DNA of 6,002 nt from an uncultured Clostridia bacterium (GTDB lineage Bacteria > Bacillota > Clostridia > TANB77 > CAG-508), in NCBI GenBank assembly GCA_949448405.1, contig CASTFX010000079.1, positions 1 to 6,002 of the forward strand, in the 5' to 3' direction. The notes under the pieces are model-generated. The model searched no databases. It was given only the letters and a program-made list of their open reading frames with translations, and was not told the origin of the DNA. Each line of letters opens with the position of its first letter. The first letter of the stretch is position 1. This document shows positions 1 to 5,617 of the stretch, one piece after another. The translations under genes were made by a program, and so were the position numbers.

Positions 1-315
1 AAGATTGAAAGTTTAGACCAAAAGTTCATAGGCAAGTTCAATGAGTTAGATCAAAAGTTCATAGGCAAAATTGACAATCTGAGAATGGAAATGTTAAGAG
101 AATTTGCAAAGGCAGAAAGAAATCTTGATGAAAAGATAGAAATCAATGACAGACAACATATGGAAATGATTAACTTAATAGAAAAAAGATTTCAAGAGTC
201 AAAAAACGAAAATGAAAACAGAAAGGAAGAAACAAAGACTTTATATGCATTATCAAAATTAAATCAAGAAGAGCATAAAAGATATGATACAATATTAAAT
301 ATTAGTAAAGTTTAA
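1..315 (+). CDS. Coiled-coil protein with hendecad repeat, 5'-truncated by window edge
   Basis: The reading frame is open from base 1, so the true start lies outside the window; the ATG at 85 is internal. About 104 residues remain, rich in Glu, Lys, Asn and Gln with regularly spaced Leu, Ile and Phe and no cysteine, membrane segment or signal sequence visible. This predicts a long cytoplasmic alpha-helical coiled coil. The first part carries the block LDQKFIGK twice, 11 residues apart, which is the hendecad period of right-handed or parallel coiled coils. The end (residues roughly 85-104) is less regular. No catalytic motif is seen and I do not recognise the family; many short Firmicute coiled-coil proteins look like this. 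The gene is followed by two hairpins, the second a good terminator, so it ends its transcription unit. The frame is confident; the function is unknown. Confidence 0.75.
   Translation, partial: KIESLDQKFIGKFNELDQKFIGKIDNLRMEMLREFAKAERNLDEKIEINDRQHMEMINLIEKRFQESKNENENRKEETKTLYALSKLNQEEHKRYDTILNISKV
13..68 (+). repeat. 33-nt-period tandem repeat inside the coiled-coil gene
   Basis: Bases 13-35 and 46-68 are 23-nt copies differing at one position (C18 versus T51), offset by exactly 33 nt, or 11 codons. The repeat keeps the reading frame and encodes the block LDQKFIGK in both copies. More copies may lie to the left of the window. Confidence 0.85.
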
Positions 316-333
316 CTCAAAAAAATTAATTTC

Positions 334-355
334 TTTGCAAAGTTTCATTTGCAAA
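334..355 (+). other. Small hairpin from paired TTTGCAAA palindromes
   Basis: The 8-nt palindrome TTTGCAAA occurs at 334-341 and 348-355 with a 6-nt loop between. The copies can pair with each other as an 8-bp stem just after the stop codon of the coiled-coil gene. There is no T-run behind it. It could stabilise the mRNA 3' end or bind a protein; either role is speculative. Confidence 0.4.
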
Positions 356-370
356 ACAAGGGGGCAAAAG

Positions 371-425
371 AGGTACTCTATAGACAAGCGCCAAAAGATG
401 ACGTTTATCTATAGAGTATCTTTTT
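371..425 (+). terminator. Long-stem intrinsic terminator after the coiled-coil gene
   Basis: The arms 371-390 and 402-421 pair over 20 positions with one C/A mismatch and two G-T wobbles, around an 11-nt loop (391-401). The hairpin is followed by a run of five T (421-425). It lies 55 nt after the stop codon at 315 and before the next promoter, so it separates the two transcription units. Confidence 0.85.
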
Positions 426-438
426 AGTTAAAAATTTC

Positions 439-467
439 TTGTTTGTAATTATTATAAATGATATAAT
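439..467 (+). promoter_or_regulatory. Sigma-A-type promoter with extended -10, for the DUF2207-like gene
   Basis: A -35 box TTGTTT (439-444) and a perfect -10 box TATAAT (462-467) are 17 nt apart. TG at 459-460, one base before the -10 box, forms an extended -10. It lies just downstream of the terminator and 36 nt upstream of the start codon at 504. Confidence 0.75.
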
Positions 468-503
468 GAATCTAAAATACAAAATAAAGGTAAAAGAGAC
501 CAA

Positions 504-1526
504 ATGATAATATTAATTTTAATAAATATATTAATTATTATATATACATATTTTGAATATTATAGGTCAAAAGAAGAAATAAAAAACGAGAATCAAGAAA
601 TAAAAGATACTGATGTTGCTGTTATCGGATATATAAATGACCAGGGAGTAGGGAATAATCTCGACTTACTAATAGCGGAAATAATAGAGCTAAATATAAA
701 AGGTTATATAAAAGTAGAATATGAGAAAAAAGGGCTAGGAAAATATAACTATACTATAAAGCAAAATATTGATATTTCTTCAGATGAATTAAACGATTAT
801 GAGATAGTAGTGTTAAATTTTCTATTCCCTAGAAAATTAGAAATCAAAAAGAGTGAATTAGAGGAAAGACTTAAAGATACAGTAAAAATATATAATGTTC
901 AATTCAAAGAAATGGAAAATGCATTAAATAAAGAGTTAATAAAACAAGGGATAATAAACGAAGAAAAGCAAAAAGTAATAGCAGAAAAAACAAAAAGAAA
1001 TATAAAGATATCAATTATATTAGTCATAGCATTAATAATTTTATATATGCTTCACATTTTAAATGGACCATTATATTTATTAGTGTATATATTAGAGAAA
1101 GTAATAATTACAATATTACTTATAAAAGCAAATTTTTATACAGCAAAAGGACAAATACTAAAGTATAATATTATTAATTACAAAGACGAAAATAGAAATC
1201 AAGAATTTCTATCTGCTCAAAGTAAAATAGAAGATATAGTACAAAGTAAAGAATTTGCAATTTCAATAGCATTACACATAAATACAGAGGCAAAAAGAAC
1301 ATTTATAAATTATGATATAACAAAAAAGGCAACAAAAACAGCTAAAATAACGCTAGTTAGCGTGTTAATTATTTTTATTGTAATGTTTTCAATAGGGATA
1401 ATAATATCAAAAATAACAATGGCAATGACACCACTTGAAATGATAGGAATGTATGGATTATCTGCAATAATAGGAGCATTAGTTGCAGATATAACATTTT
1501 TATTGTCACAGAAAAAAAGAAGATAG
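504..1526 (+). CDS. Membrane protein resembling the C-terminal half of DUF2207 (YciQ-like)
   Basis: This 340-residue protein has an N-terminal helix (about 1-18), a cytoplasmic-type region (about 20-165), a helix pair (about 166-208), a second soluble region (about 211-280) and two final helices (about 281-303 and 312-334). The first soluble region has the layout of DUF2207 C-terminal regions: an 'IAEIIELNIKGYIKVE' stretch (57-72), matching the family's 'layer of helix, then rGyl.i' pattern, an 'E..VLNFLF' stretch (100-108), then a helical pair ending 'LIKQGII' (145-151). The segment 'FYTAKGQILKYN' (211-222) fits the family's 'T..G.e....w' region after the transmembrane pair. Full DUF2207 proteins carry a large extracytoplasmic beta-domain at the N-terminus, which is absent here. 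The function of the family is not established. The start ATG has only a weak ribosome site (AAAGG at 486-490, or GA-rich 492-499). No terminator is seen before purM. The family call is from memory of its pattern. Confidence 0.75.
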   Translation: MIILILINILIIIYTYFEYYRSKEEIKNENQEIKDTDVAVIGYINDQGVGNNLDLLIAEIIELNIKGYIKVEYEKKGLGKYNYTIKQNIDISSDELNDYEIVVLNFLFPRKLEIKKSELEERLKDTVKIYNVQFKEMENALNKELIKQGIINEEKQKVIAEKTKRNIKISIILVIALIILYMLHILNGPLYLLVYILEKVIITILLIKANFYTAKGQILKYNIINYKDENRNQEFLSAQSKIEDIVQSKEFAISIALHINTEAKRTFINYDITKKATKTAKITLVSVLIIFIVMFSIGIIISKITMAMTPLEMIGMYGLSAIIGALVADITFLLSQKKRR

Positions 1527-1559
1527 GAAGTAAAGAGAAGCTTTTGAAACGGAAAATTC

Positions 1560-1588
1560 TTGTAATTTTTATCGAATTATGGTAAAAT
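1560..1588 (+). promoter_or_regulatory. Promoter of purM, extended -10
   Basis: A -35 box TTGTAA (1560-1565) and a -10 box TAAAAT (1583-1588) are 17 nt apart. TG at 1580-1581, one base before the -10 box, gives an extended -10. The expected leader is only about 30 nt, too short for the G-box purine riboswitch that controls pur genes in many Firmicutes. No PurR-type operator was recognised by eye. Confidence 0.65.
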
Positions 1589-1605
1589 ATGTACGTAAAC
1601 AAAAT

Positions 1606-1613
1606 AAGGAGGA
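1606..1613 (+). promoter_or_regulatory. Ribosome binding site of purM
   Basis: AAGGAGGA is a near-perfect Shine-Dalgarno sequence, 10 nt before the ATG at 1624. It supports that start, which also gives the usual N-terminus and length of PurM. Confidence 0.85.
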
Positions 1614-1623
1614 ATAGTCTTAA

Positions 1624-2661
1624 ATGGAAAAGAGTTTTAGTGAAAGCTACAAAAATGCAGGAGTAGATGTGACAGCAGGATACAAATCAGTTGAATTAAT
1701 AAAAAATTGTGTAAAAAGCACATATACAAATGGAGTTATATCAGATTTAGGAGGATTTGGAGGATTATTTAGGCCAGACATAAAGGATATGAAAGAGCCA
1801 ATTCTAGTTTCTGGAACAGATGGAGTTGGAACAAAATTAAAACTAGCATTTTTACTTAATAAACATGATACAGTAGGACAAGACTGTGTAGCAATGTGTG
1901 TAAATGATATAATATGTAGTGGAGCAAAACCTTTATTCTTTTTAGATTATATTGCTTTAGGAAAAAATGTACCAGAAGTAGTAGCAACAATTGTAAAGGG
2001 TGTTACAGATGGTTGTAAAATGGCAGGCTGTGCACTAGTTGGTGGAGAAACAGCGGAGATGCCTGGATTTTATCCAGTAGATGAATATGACCTAGCAGGT
2101 TTTTGTGTAGGAATAGTAGACAAAGAAAAAATAATAAATAGTGATAATATTAAAGTTGGAGATAAAATAATAGGACTTGCCTCATCAGGAGTTCACTCAA
2201 ATGGATTTTCATTAGTTAGAAAAGTATTTAAAGTAGATAAAGAAAACTTAAATGAATATAAAGAAGAACTAGGCAAAACACTTGGAGAAGCATTAATTGA
2301 ACCAACCAAAATATATGTAAAACCAGTAGTAAAACTATTAGAGAAAATAGAAGTAAAAGGAATTTCACATATAACAGGAGGAGGTTTCTATGAAAATCTT
2401 CCAAGAATGTTAAATGACAAAGTAGCATTAAAGATAAATAAAAATTCATATGAAATTCCAGCAATATTTAAGCTAATACAAAAAACAGGAAATATACCAG
2501 AAAGAGATATGTATAATACCTTTAATATGGGAATAGGAATGGCTGTAATTGTTCCAAAAGAGCAAGTAGAAGAAGCATTAGAAATATTAAAACAAGAAGG
2601 AGAAACAGCTTACGAAATAGGAGAAGTTGTTGAAGGAAACAAAGAAATTAATATTGAATAG
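1624..2661 (+). CDS. purM: Phosphoribosylformylglycinamidine cyclo-ligase (AIR synthetase)
   Basis: PurM closes the imidazole ring in de novo purine synthesis, turning formylglycinamidine ribonucleotide plus ATP into aminoimidazole ribonucleotide in the cytoplasm. The 345-residue length equals that of the classic enzyme. Family signatures appear in order: YKNAGVD (9-15), the glycine-rich ATP-binding stretch LVSGTDGVGTKLK (61-73), VNDIICSGAKPLFFLDY (93-109), GGETAEMPG (140-148), SSGVHSNGFSLVR (187-199), HITGGGFYENLPR (249-261) and NTFNMGIGM (298-306). The order matches the PurM/PurL/SelD/ThiL ATP-binding superfamily. All motifs look intact, so it should be active. It is unusually placed: neither neighbour is a pur gene, although in many Firmicutes purM sits in a pur operon between purF and purN. 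It has its own promoter and ribosome site. Read-through from the upstream gene is also possible because no terminator separates them. Confidence 0.98.
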   Translation: MEKSFSESYKNAGVDVTAGYKSVELIKNCVKSTYTNGVISDLGGFGGLFRPDIKDMKEPILVSGTDGVGTKLKLAFLLNKHDTVGQDCVAMCVNDIICSGAKPLFFLDYIALGKNVPEVVATIVKGVTDGCKMAGCALVGGETAEMPGFYPVDEYDLAGFCVGIVDKEKIINSDNIKVGDKIIGLASSGVHSNGFSLVRKVFKVDKENLNEYKEELGKTLGEALIEPTKIYVKPVVKLLEKIEVKGISHITGGGFYENLPRMLNDKVALKINKNSYEIPAIFKLIQKTGNIPERDMYNTFNMGIGMAVIVPKEQVEEALEILKQEGETAYEIGEVVEGNKEINIE

Positions 2662-2685
2662 GAGCTAGGTAGAAGAGCAGAGGAA

Positions 2686-2716
2686 TATCAAATAAGGTAG
2701 TTGGCTTATTTTGATA
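2686..2716 (+). other. AT-rich hairpin in the purM 3' region
   Basis: Bases 2686-2696 pair with 2705-2716 as an 11-bp stem with a single bulged A, around an 8-nt loop. No T-run follows, so it is not a standard terminator by itself. It lies 25 nt after the purM stop and 15 nt before the -35 box of the next promoter. It could protect the purM mRNA end or be an operator for that promoter. Confidence 0.4.
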
Positions 2717-2730
2717 GAATAAGATTGGGG

Positions 2731-2760
2731 TTGATAATTTATATAAAAAAGTGGTAAAAT
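2731..2760 (+). promoter_or_regulatory. Promoter for the lysozyme-like gene, overlapping a terminator
   Basis: A -35 box TTGATA (2731-2736) and a -10 box TAAAAT (2755-2760) are 18 nt apart. TG at 2752-2753 gives an extended -10, and the nonamer TGGTAAAAT is identical to that of the purM promoter. The -10 region is also the left arm of the terminator at 2752-2793. A transcript starting near 2767 would hold only the right arm and could not form that hairpin. Confidence 0.6.
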
Positions 2761-2793
2761 CTAATAAGGTTATTTTACCATTTTTTCTTTTTT
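2752..2793 (+). terminator. Intrinsic terminator after purM
   Basis: TGGTAAAAT (2752-2760) pairs perfectly with ATTTTACCA (2772-2780) around an 11-nt loop, followed by six T, one C and six T (2781-2793). The A-run at 2745-2750 can extend the pairing into the T-tract. The stem is AT-rich and so only moderately stable, but the layout is standard. It should end transcripts coming from purM. Confidence 0.75.
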
Positions 2794-2854
2794 GATAAGA
2801 GAGAAAACTTGGAATTTGTTAACCAAAAATACAAAAGAAAGAAGACAACACATT

Positions 2855-4087
2855 ATGAAAAAAAACAAGAAAATGCGGAACATGACGGCCTTCGTTATCA
2901 TTGCCATTGCAATTATTTGGGCAAATTCGAATTTTACAGGGTATGAAATTAAAGCTAAGCGTGAACTTCAAAATATTGAGGACAACTTAAATAGTGTACA
3001 AAAAAATTTGGAAAATGCCGAAAGTAAAGCAATTGAAGATTTTTACTTTACAGACAACTTAATAGATCAGTATACCCAAACCTTAGAATTAGCAAAAACA
3101 AAATTATCAGATGTAGAAAATCTCTTAAGTGAACTTGAAAACTGTGAAAAATCAGAAATGCGGGTCATTTATGAAATAGCTAGAGATAAAATGGATGAAG
3201 TAAGCCAGCTGTTATTAGAAGTAGATGTTGATTATATGCTCTTAACAAGAGATAATAGCATATCAAATGTAAGTGATACTTGTGACAGAGAAGAGGCTGA
3301 ATTAGCAGTAGTGCAGAAAGCATTGGAAAACTGGGGGTATGATAAACAGGACATAGGTGAAGCATACAATAGGTACGAAGAAATGTGTGAACTTATTGCT
3401 TCTATACGTGAAAGCACACAGAAAACGGTAACAGACATGCAACCAAGGATAGATAGTGTATGTACTCAAAGAGGGGTAATTCAAACTAAAGCATGTGAAA
3501 GTAGATTGAATGAGTTTCAAGATTTTATTGAAGAATATGAGTGCATGGAAGAAGTAAAGTTTGCTTTACTTCAGAAAATTAATAGTTTAGCCATATCTCA
3601 AAATCTTGATATGAGTAAACCAGTTGGTTTTACAGAGGAGGAGATACGTTATTTATTAGAAAGCATAGGTATAGTACGGAAAAGAAATCCAGAAATTATT
3701 GATATTCTTCCAAGAGTTATGATAGAAACAATGGAAGAATATCCAGTGAATGAGTTATTTTCAATTGCAGTGATGAGCTTAGAAACTGGGTATTTTAGGT
3801 CGAATTTAGCTGTTAAGAACTTTAACTATGGTGGTATGATGGGTGCAAATGGAAAAGGCTTAAAATTCGATAATATGGAAGAAGGCCTAATAGCTGCTAT
3901 AAAGTGCCTACATAAAAATCTGAAAGGCGATAATACAATATTTGAGGTAAACCAGAGCTATTGTTCTCCGTCAGACCTTAATGGTGATGGCGAAATTGTA
4001 GGAAATGAAGAGCTATATCATTGGTCGTATCAAGTAATGAGCATTATGAATAGGTATAAAAATTCCATATTAGAAGAGTCTAATTAA
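2855..4087 (+). CDS. Membrane-anchored coiled-coil protein with C-terminal lysozyme/glucosaminidase-like domain and EF-hand loop
   Basis: The ATG at 2855 gives 410 residues with a basic start and a hydrophobic helix (about 11-24), a signal anchor. An upstream TTG at 2792 in the same frame lies inside a terminator T-tract and would spoil this signal, so it is not used. Residues about 32-95 form a coiled coil, followed by a helical middle. The C-terminal region (about 259-402) looks like a lysozyme-fold peptidoglycan hydrolase: 'SIAVMSLETGYFRSNLAVKNFNYGGM' in outline (303-328), with Glu310 as the likely catalytic acid, then 'NMEEGLIAAIKCL' (340-352) and a Tyr/Trp-rich end. This would cut cell-wall glycan outside the membrane. 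Residues 374-385 match an EF-hand loop (D374, N376, D378, G379, I381, E385). Eight cysteines are spread along the extracellular part, which is unusual. The ribosome site is weak (GAAAGAAGA). Such fusions occur on conjugative elements and phages, but nothing else here proves that origin. It could instead be a non-catalytic wall-binding protein. Confidence 0.7.
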   Translation: MKKNKKMRNMTAFVIIAIAIIWANSNFTGYEIKAKRELQNIEDNLNSVQKNLENAESKAIEDFYFTDNLIDQYTQTLELAKTKLSDVENLLSELENCEKSEMRVIYEIARDKMDEVSQLLLEVDVDYMLLTRDNSISNVSDTCDREEAELAVVQKALENWGYDKQDIGEAYNRYEEMCELIASIRESTQKTVTDMQPRIDSVCTQRGVIQTKACESRLNEFQDFIEEYECMEEVKFALLQKINSLAISQNLDMSKPVGFTEEEIRYLLESIGIVRKRNPEIIDILPRVMIETMEEYPVNELFSIAVMSLETGYFRSNLAVKNFNYGGMMGANGKGLKFDNMEEGLIAAIKCLHKNLKGDNTIFEVNQSYCSPSDLNGDGEIVGNEELYHWSYQVMSIMNRYKNSILEESN

Positions 4088-4101
4088 CAAATTGCAAGAT
4101 G

Positions 4102-4149
4102 AAAGAACTTACAAAAGGATGAAATATCCTTATGTAAGTTCTTTCTTTT
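4102..4149 (+). terminator. Strong intrinsic terminator after the lysozyme-like gene
   Basis: A perfect 12-bp stem (4102-4113 with 4133-4144) is followed by an A/A mismatch and a perfect 6-bp inner stem (4115-4120 with 4126-4131) closing a 5-nt loop. The T-rich tail runs through 4149. It starts 15 nt after the stop codon and ends this single-gene unit. Confidence 0.9.
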
Positions 4150-4207
4150 ATATTGCATTCAAGAGAAAGAATGAGAGACAAGTAATAGGAATTAATTTTT
4201 AAAAGAA

Positions 4208-4237
4208 TTGAAAAATTGTTGTGACTTGTGCTATAAT
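4208..4237 (+). promoter_or_regulatory. Promoter of the three-gene unit 4280-5560
   Basis: A -35 box TTGAAA (4208-4213) and a perfect -10 box TATAAT (4232-4237) are 18 nt apart. TG at 4229-4230 makes an extended -10. It is located between the preceding terminator and the ATG at 4280. No other convincing promoter is seen before 5560, so it probably serves all three genes. Confidence 0.7.
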
Positions 4238-4279
4238 CATCTCGACAAATTATAATTTATTAAAGGAAAAAATAATAGT

Positions 4280-4804
4280 ATGAAAAAAACAACTATTTTA
4301 ATTACTTTATTGCTACTTATAGCAATATCAGTATGTATTATTTGTGATCTAGCTATTTCAGGTAGATTTACTTGGTCAATAATTACAACAAGTTCAATTA
4401 TACTTGTTTGGTTAGTTTTATTACCAATAGTAATGTTAGGTAAAAAAGGAATAAGTACAAGTTTAGGAATGTTAAGCATTTTTATTATTCCATATTTATA
4501 CATATTAAGTATTTTAATAAAAGAAAATGAGATATTTACAATAGGAGTTGTAATGTCTATAATTGCAATTATATATTTATGGTGTATATTTTGGATTTTC
4601 AAACTATTACAAAGAAGAAAAATTAAGGCAGCAGGAATTACCTTGCTATTATCAATACCATTTTGTTTAATAGTAAATGTTACCTTATTCAAAATGATTT
4701 CAGAACCAATAATTGATATATGGGATATATTATCAATGGTTATAATAATTATTTTTGCAAGTGTATTGTTTATATACGATTATATTAACAATAAGGGAAA
4801 TTAG
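4280..4804 (+). CDS. Six-helix integral membrane protein of unknown function
   Basis: This 174-residue protein is hydrophobic nearly throughout, with six likely membrane helices at about 4-22, 31-53, 61-80, 85-107, 117-139 and 147-167. Short basic loops (KKG at 55-57, QRRKIK at 111-116) are probably cytoplasmic. The segment 'ICDLAISGRFTWS' (21-33), between the first two helices, is the most distinctive stretch and recalls uncharacterised Firmicute membrane proteins, but I cannot name the family with confidence. No transporter or enzyme motif is visible. The ATG is preceded by AAAGGA (4262-4267), 12 nt away, slightly long. A long antisense frame also covers this gene, but the plus-strand frame has the promoter, the ribosome site and a coherent helix pattern. 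It ends 16 nt before the next gene's ATG, and that gene's ribosome site sits in the gap, which suggests an operon. Confidence 0.8.
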   Translation: MKKTTILITLLLLIAISVCIICDLAISGRFTWSIITTSSIILVWLVLLPIVMLGKKGISTSLGMLSIFIIPYLYILSILIKENEIFTIGVVMSIIAIIYLWCIFWIFKLLQRRKIKAAGITLLLSIPFCLIVNVTLFKMISEPIIDIWDILSMVIIIIFASVLFIYDYINNKGN

Positions 4805-4820
4805 GATTTTAGGAGTAAAA

Positions 4821-5018
4821 ATGGAACGATTAGAACGATTTGAAAAGGCATTACAGGATATTCTTCATGAATATGACAATTTAGGCAAAGAATTAGAAAA
4901 ATTAAGAAGTGAAGGAAAAAGTAAGACAACAAAATTTAGAGAATTATTAGGAAAAAAGTTAGTATATAGTATGATAATTACTATATTTAAAAGGTATGAT
5001 TTAATTGATAAATTATAA
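4821..5018 (+). CDS. Small charged helical protein of unknown function
   Basis: The start is set by AGGAG (4811-4815) placed 5 nt before the ATG at 4821, giving 65 residues. An in-frame TTG at 4755 lies inside the upstream gene and has no ribosome site. The first 30 residues are a charged amphipathic helix (pattern MERLERFEKAL..ILHEYDNL), likely a coiled coil. The hinge EGKSKTTKFRELLGKKL (31-47) leads to a C-terminal helix ending FKRYDLIDKL (56-65). There is no membrane segment or cysteine. The build, an N-terminal helix followed by a Lys/Thr-rich turn and 'RELLGKKL', resembles short conserved hypothetical proteins of Clostridia that I remember but cannot name. It follows the membrane protein closely and precedes the Nudix gene by 80 nt with no terminator, so the three are probably cotranscribed. 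It could be a small nucleic-acid-binding or adaptor protein; that is a guess. Confidence 0.75.
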   Translation: MERLERFEKALQDILHEYDNLGKELEKLRSEGKSKTTKFRELLGKKLVYSMIITIFKRYDLIDKL

Positions 5019-5082
5019 ATAAACTTGCAATTTGGAAATAGGATAAAAGTAAATTAAAGATAATAATATAAGTAGTAAAATA

Positions 5083-5090
5083 GAAAAGAG
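5083..5090 (+). promoter_or_regulatory. Ribosome binding site of the Nudix gene
   Basis: GAAAAGAG lies 8 nt before the ATG at 5099. It is weaker than the purM site but is the only purine-rich stretch at the right distance. The gap 5019-5082 shows no convincing promoter and no hairpin. Confidence 0.45.
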
Positions 5091-5098
5091 AGTTAAAT

Positions 5099-5560
5099 AT
5101 GAAAAATGTAACCTTATGCTATATAGAGAAAAACGGAAAGTACCTAATGCTTCATAGAACTAAGAAAGAAAATGATATTAACAAAGATAAATGGATAGGA
5201 GTTGGAGGAAAATTCGAAGATAAAGAAAGTCCAGAAGAATGTGTAATAAGAGAAGTAAAAGAAGAAACAGGGCTAACACTTAAAAGCATAAGACTAAGAA
5301 GTGTAGTAACATATGTATCTAATGAATGGGAAACAGAGTATATGTACGTCTTTACAGCAGATAAGTTTGAAGGAGAACTTATAGAATGTAATGAAGGAGA
5401 ACTAGAGTGGGTGGATAAAGATAAGGTCATGAACTTAAAGACATGGGAAGGAGACAGAATATTTTTAGAAAGAATATTAAAAAAAGATTACCCATTTTTT
5501 ACAGCAAGACTTGAATATAATGGAGATAAATTAGTAAAATCAGAAGTATATGAATATTAA
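5099..5560 (+). CDS. mutX: Nudix hydrolase, MutX-like 8-oxo-dGTP diphosphatase
   Basis: The 153-residue protein holds a perfect Nudix box (consensus GX5EX7REUXEEXGU): G37, E43, then REVKEETGL at 51-59, with E52, E55 and E56 as the metal-binding residues. Enzymes of this type hydrolyse nucleoside diphosphates linked to another group; the MutX/MutT branch removes oxidised dGTP from the nucleotide pool to prevent mutation. Besides the box, the layout closely follows streptococcal MutX as I recall it: 'CYIEKNGKYLMLHR' (7-20), 'KWIGVGGKFE' (31-40), 'IECNEGELEWV' (95-105), 'TWEGDRIFLE' (115-124) and 'YPFFTARLEYNGDKL' (131-145). Specificity for 8-oxo-dGTP is inferred from this likeness; related Nudix enzymes act on other nucleotides. 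The length matches. It is the last gene of the plus-strand unit and converges on the small minus-strand gene. The gene symbol is by resemblance. Confidence 0.88.
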   Translation: MKNVTLCYIEKNGKYLMLHRTKKENDINKDKWIGVGGKFEDKESPEECVIREVKEETGLTLKSIRLRSVVTYVSNEWETEYMYVFTADKFEGELIECNEGELEWVDKDKVMNLKTWEGDRIFLERILKKDYPFFTARLEYNGDKLVKSEVYEY

Positions 5561-5598
5561 AATAAAAGCTGCTGGAGACCGAAAACGACTCCAGCAGC
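5561..5598 (-). terminator. Intrinsic terminator of the minus-strand small gene
   Basis: GCTGCTGGAG (5568-5577) pairs perfectly with CTCCAGCAGC (5589-5598), with a short inner CG/CG stem closing an AAAA loop (plus strand). Read on the minus strand, a T-rich tail from 5567 to 5561 follows. On the plus strand no T-run follows, so the Nudix transcript may not stop efficiently here. Confidence 0.85.
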
Positions 5599-5600
5599 AG

Positions 5601-5617
5601 GGTGAGCGTTACTCACC
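5601..5617 (-). other. Second hairpin spanning the stop codon of the minus-strand gene
   Basis: GGTGAG (5601-5606) and CTCACC (5612-5617) form a perfect 6-bp stem with a 5-nt loop that includes the TAA stop of the small gene (5609-5611). It stands directly beside the terminator hairpin, making a tandem pair. Confidence 0.6.

Noticed and set aside
371..421. Long inverted repeat as a miniature transposon or attachment site
   Set aside because: It has a short loop and a T-tail directly behind a stop codon, as in a terminator; no target-site duplication was seen.
1527..1623. Purine riboswitch upstream of purM
   Set aside because: The predicted start site leaves only about 30 nt of leader, and no G-box core or terminator/antiterminator pair is visible.
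2792..2854. TTG start that would add 21 residues to the lysozyme-like protein
   Set aside because: The TTG lies in the T-tract of the terminator, has no ribosome site, and the extra residues would bury the signal anchor that fits well from the ATG at 2855.
4237..4692. Long minus-strand frame of 151 residues opposite the six-helix membrane protein
   Set aside because: It mirrors the plus-strand hydrophobic codons; the plus-strand gene has the promoter, ribosome site and operon context, and no comparable signals were seen for the minus frame.
4755..4820. TTG start that would add 22 residues to the small helical protein
   Set aside because: It lies inside the preceding gene without a ribosome site, while AGGAG sits 5 nt before the ATG at 4821.
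5152..5430. Minus-strand frame of 92 residues opposite the Nudix gene
   Set aside because: It is extremely Ser/Leu-rich, typical of an antisense shadow of a Glu/Lys-rich gene, and the plus strand encodes an intact Nudix box.
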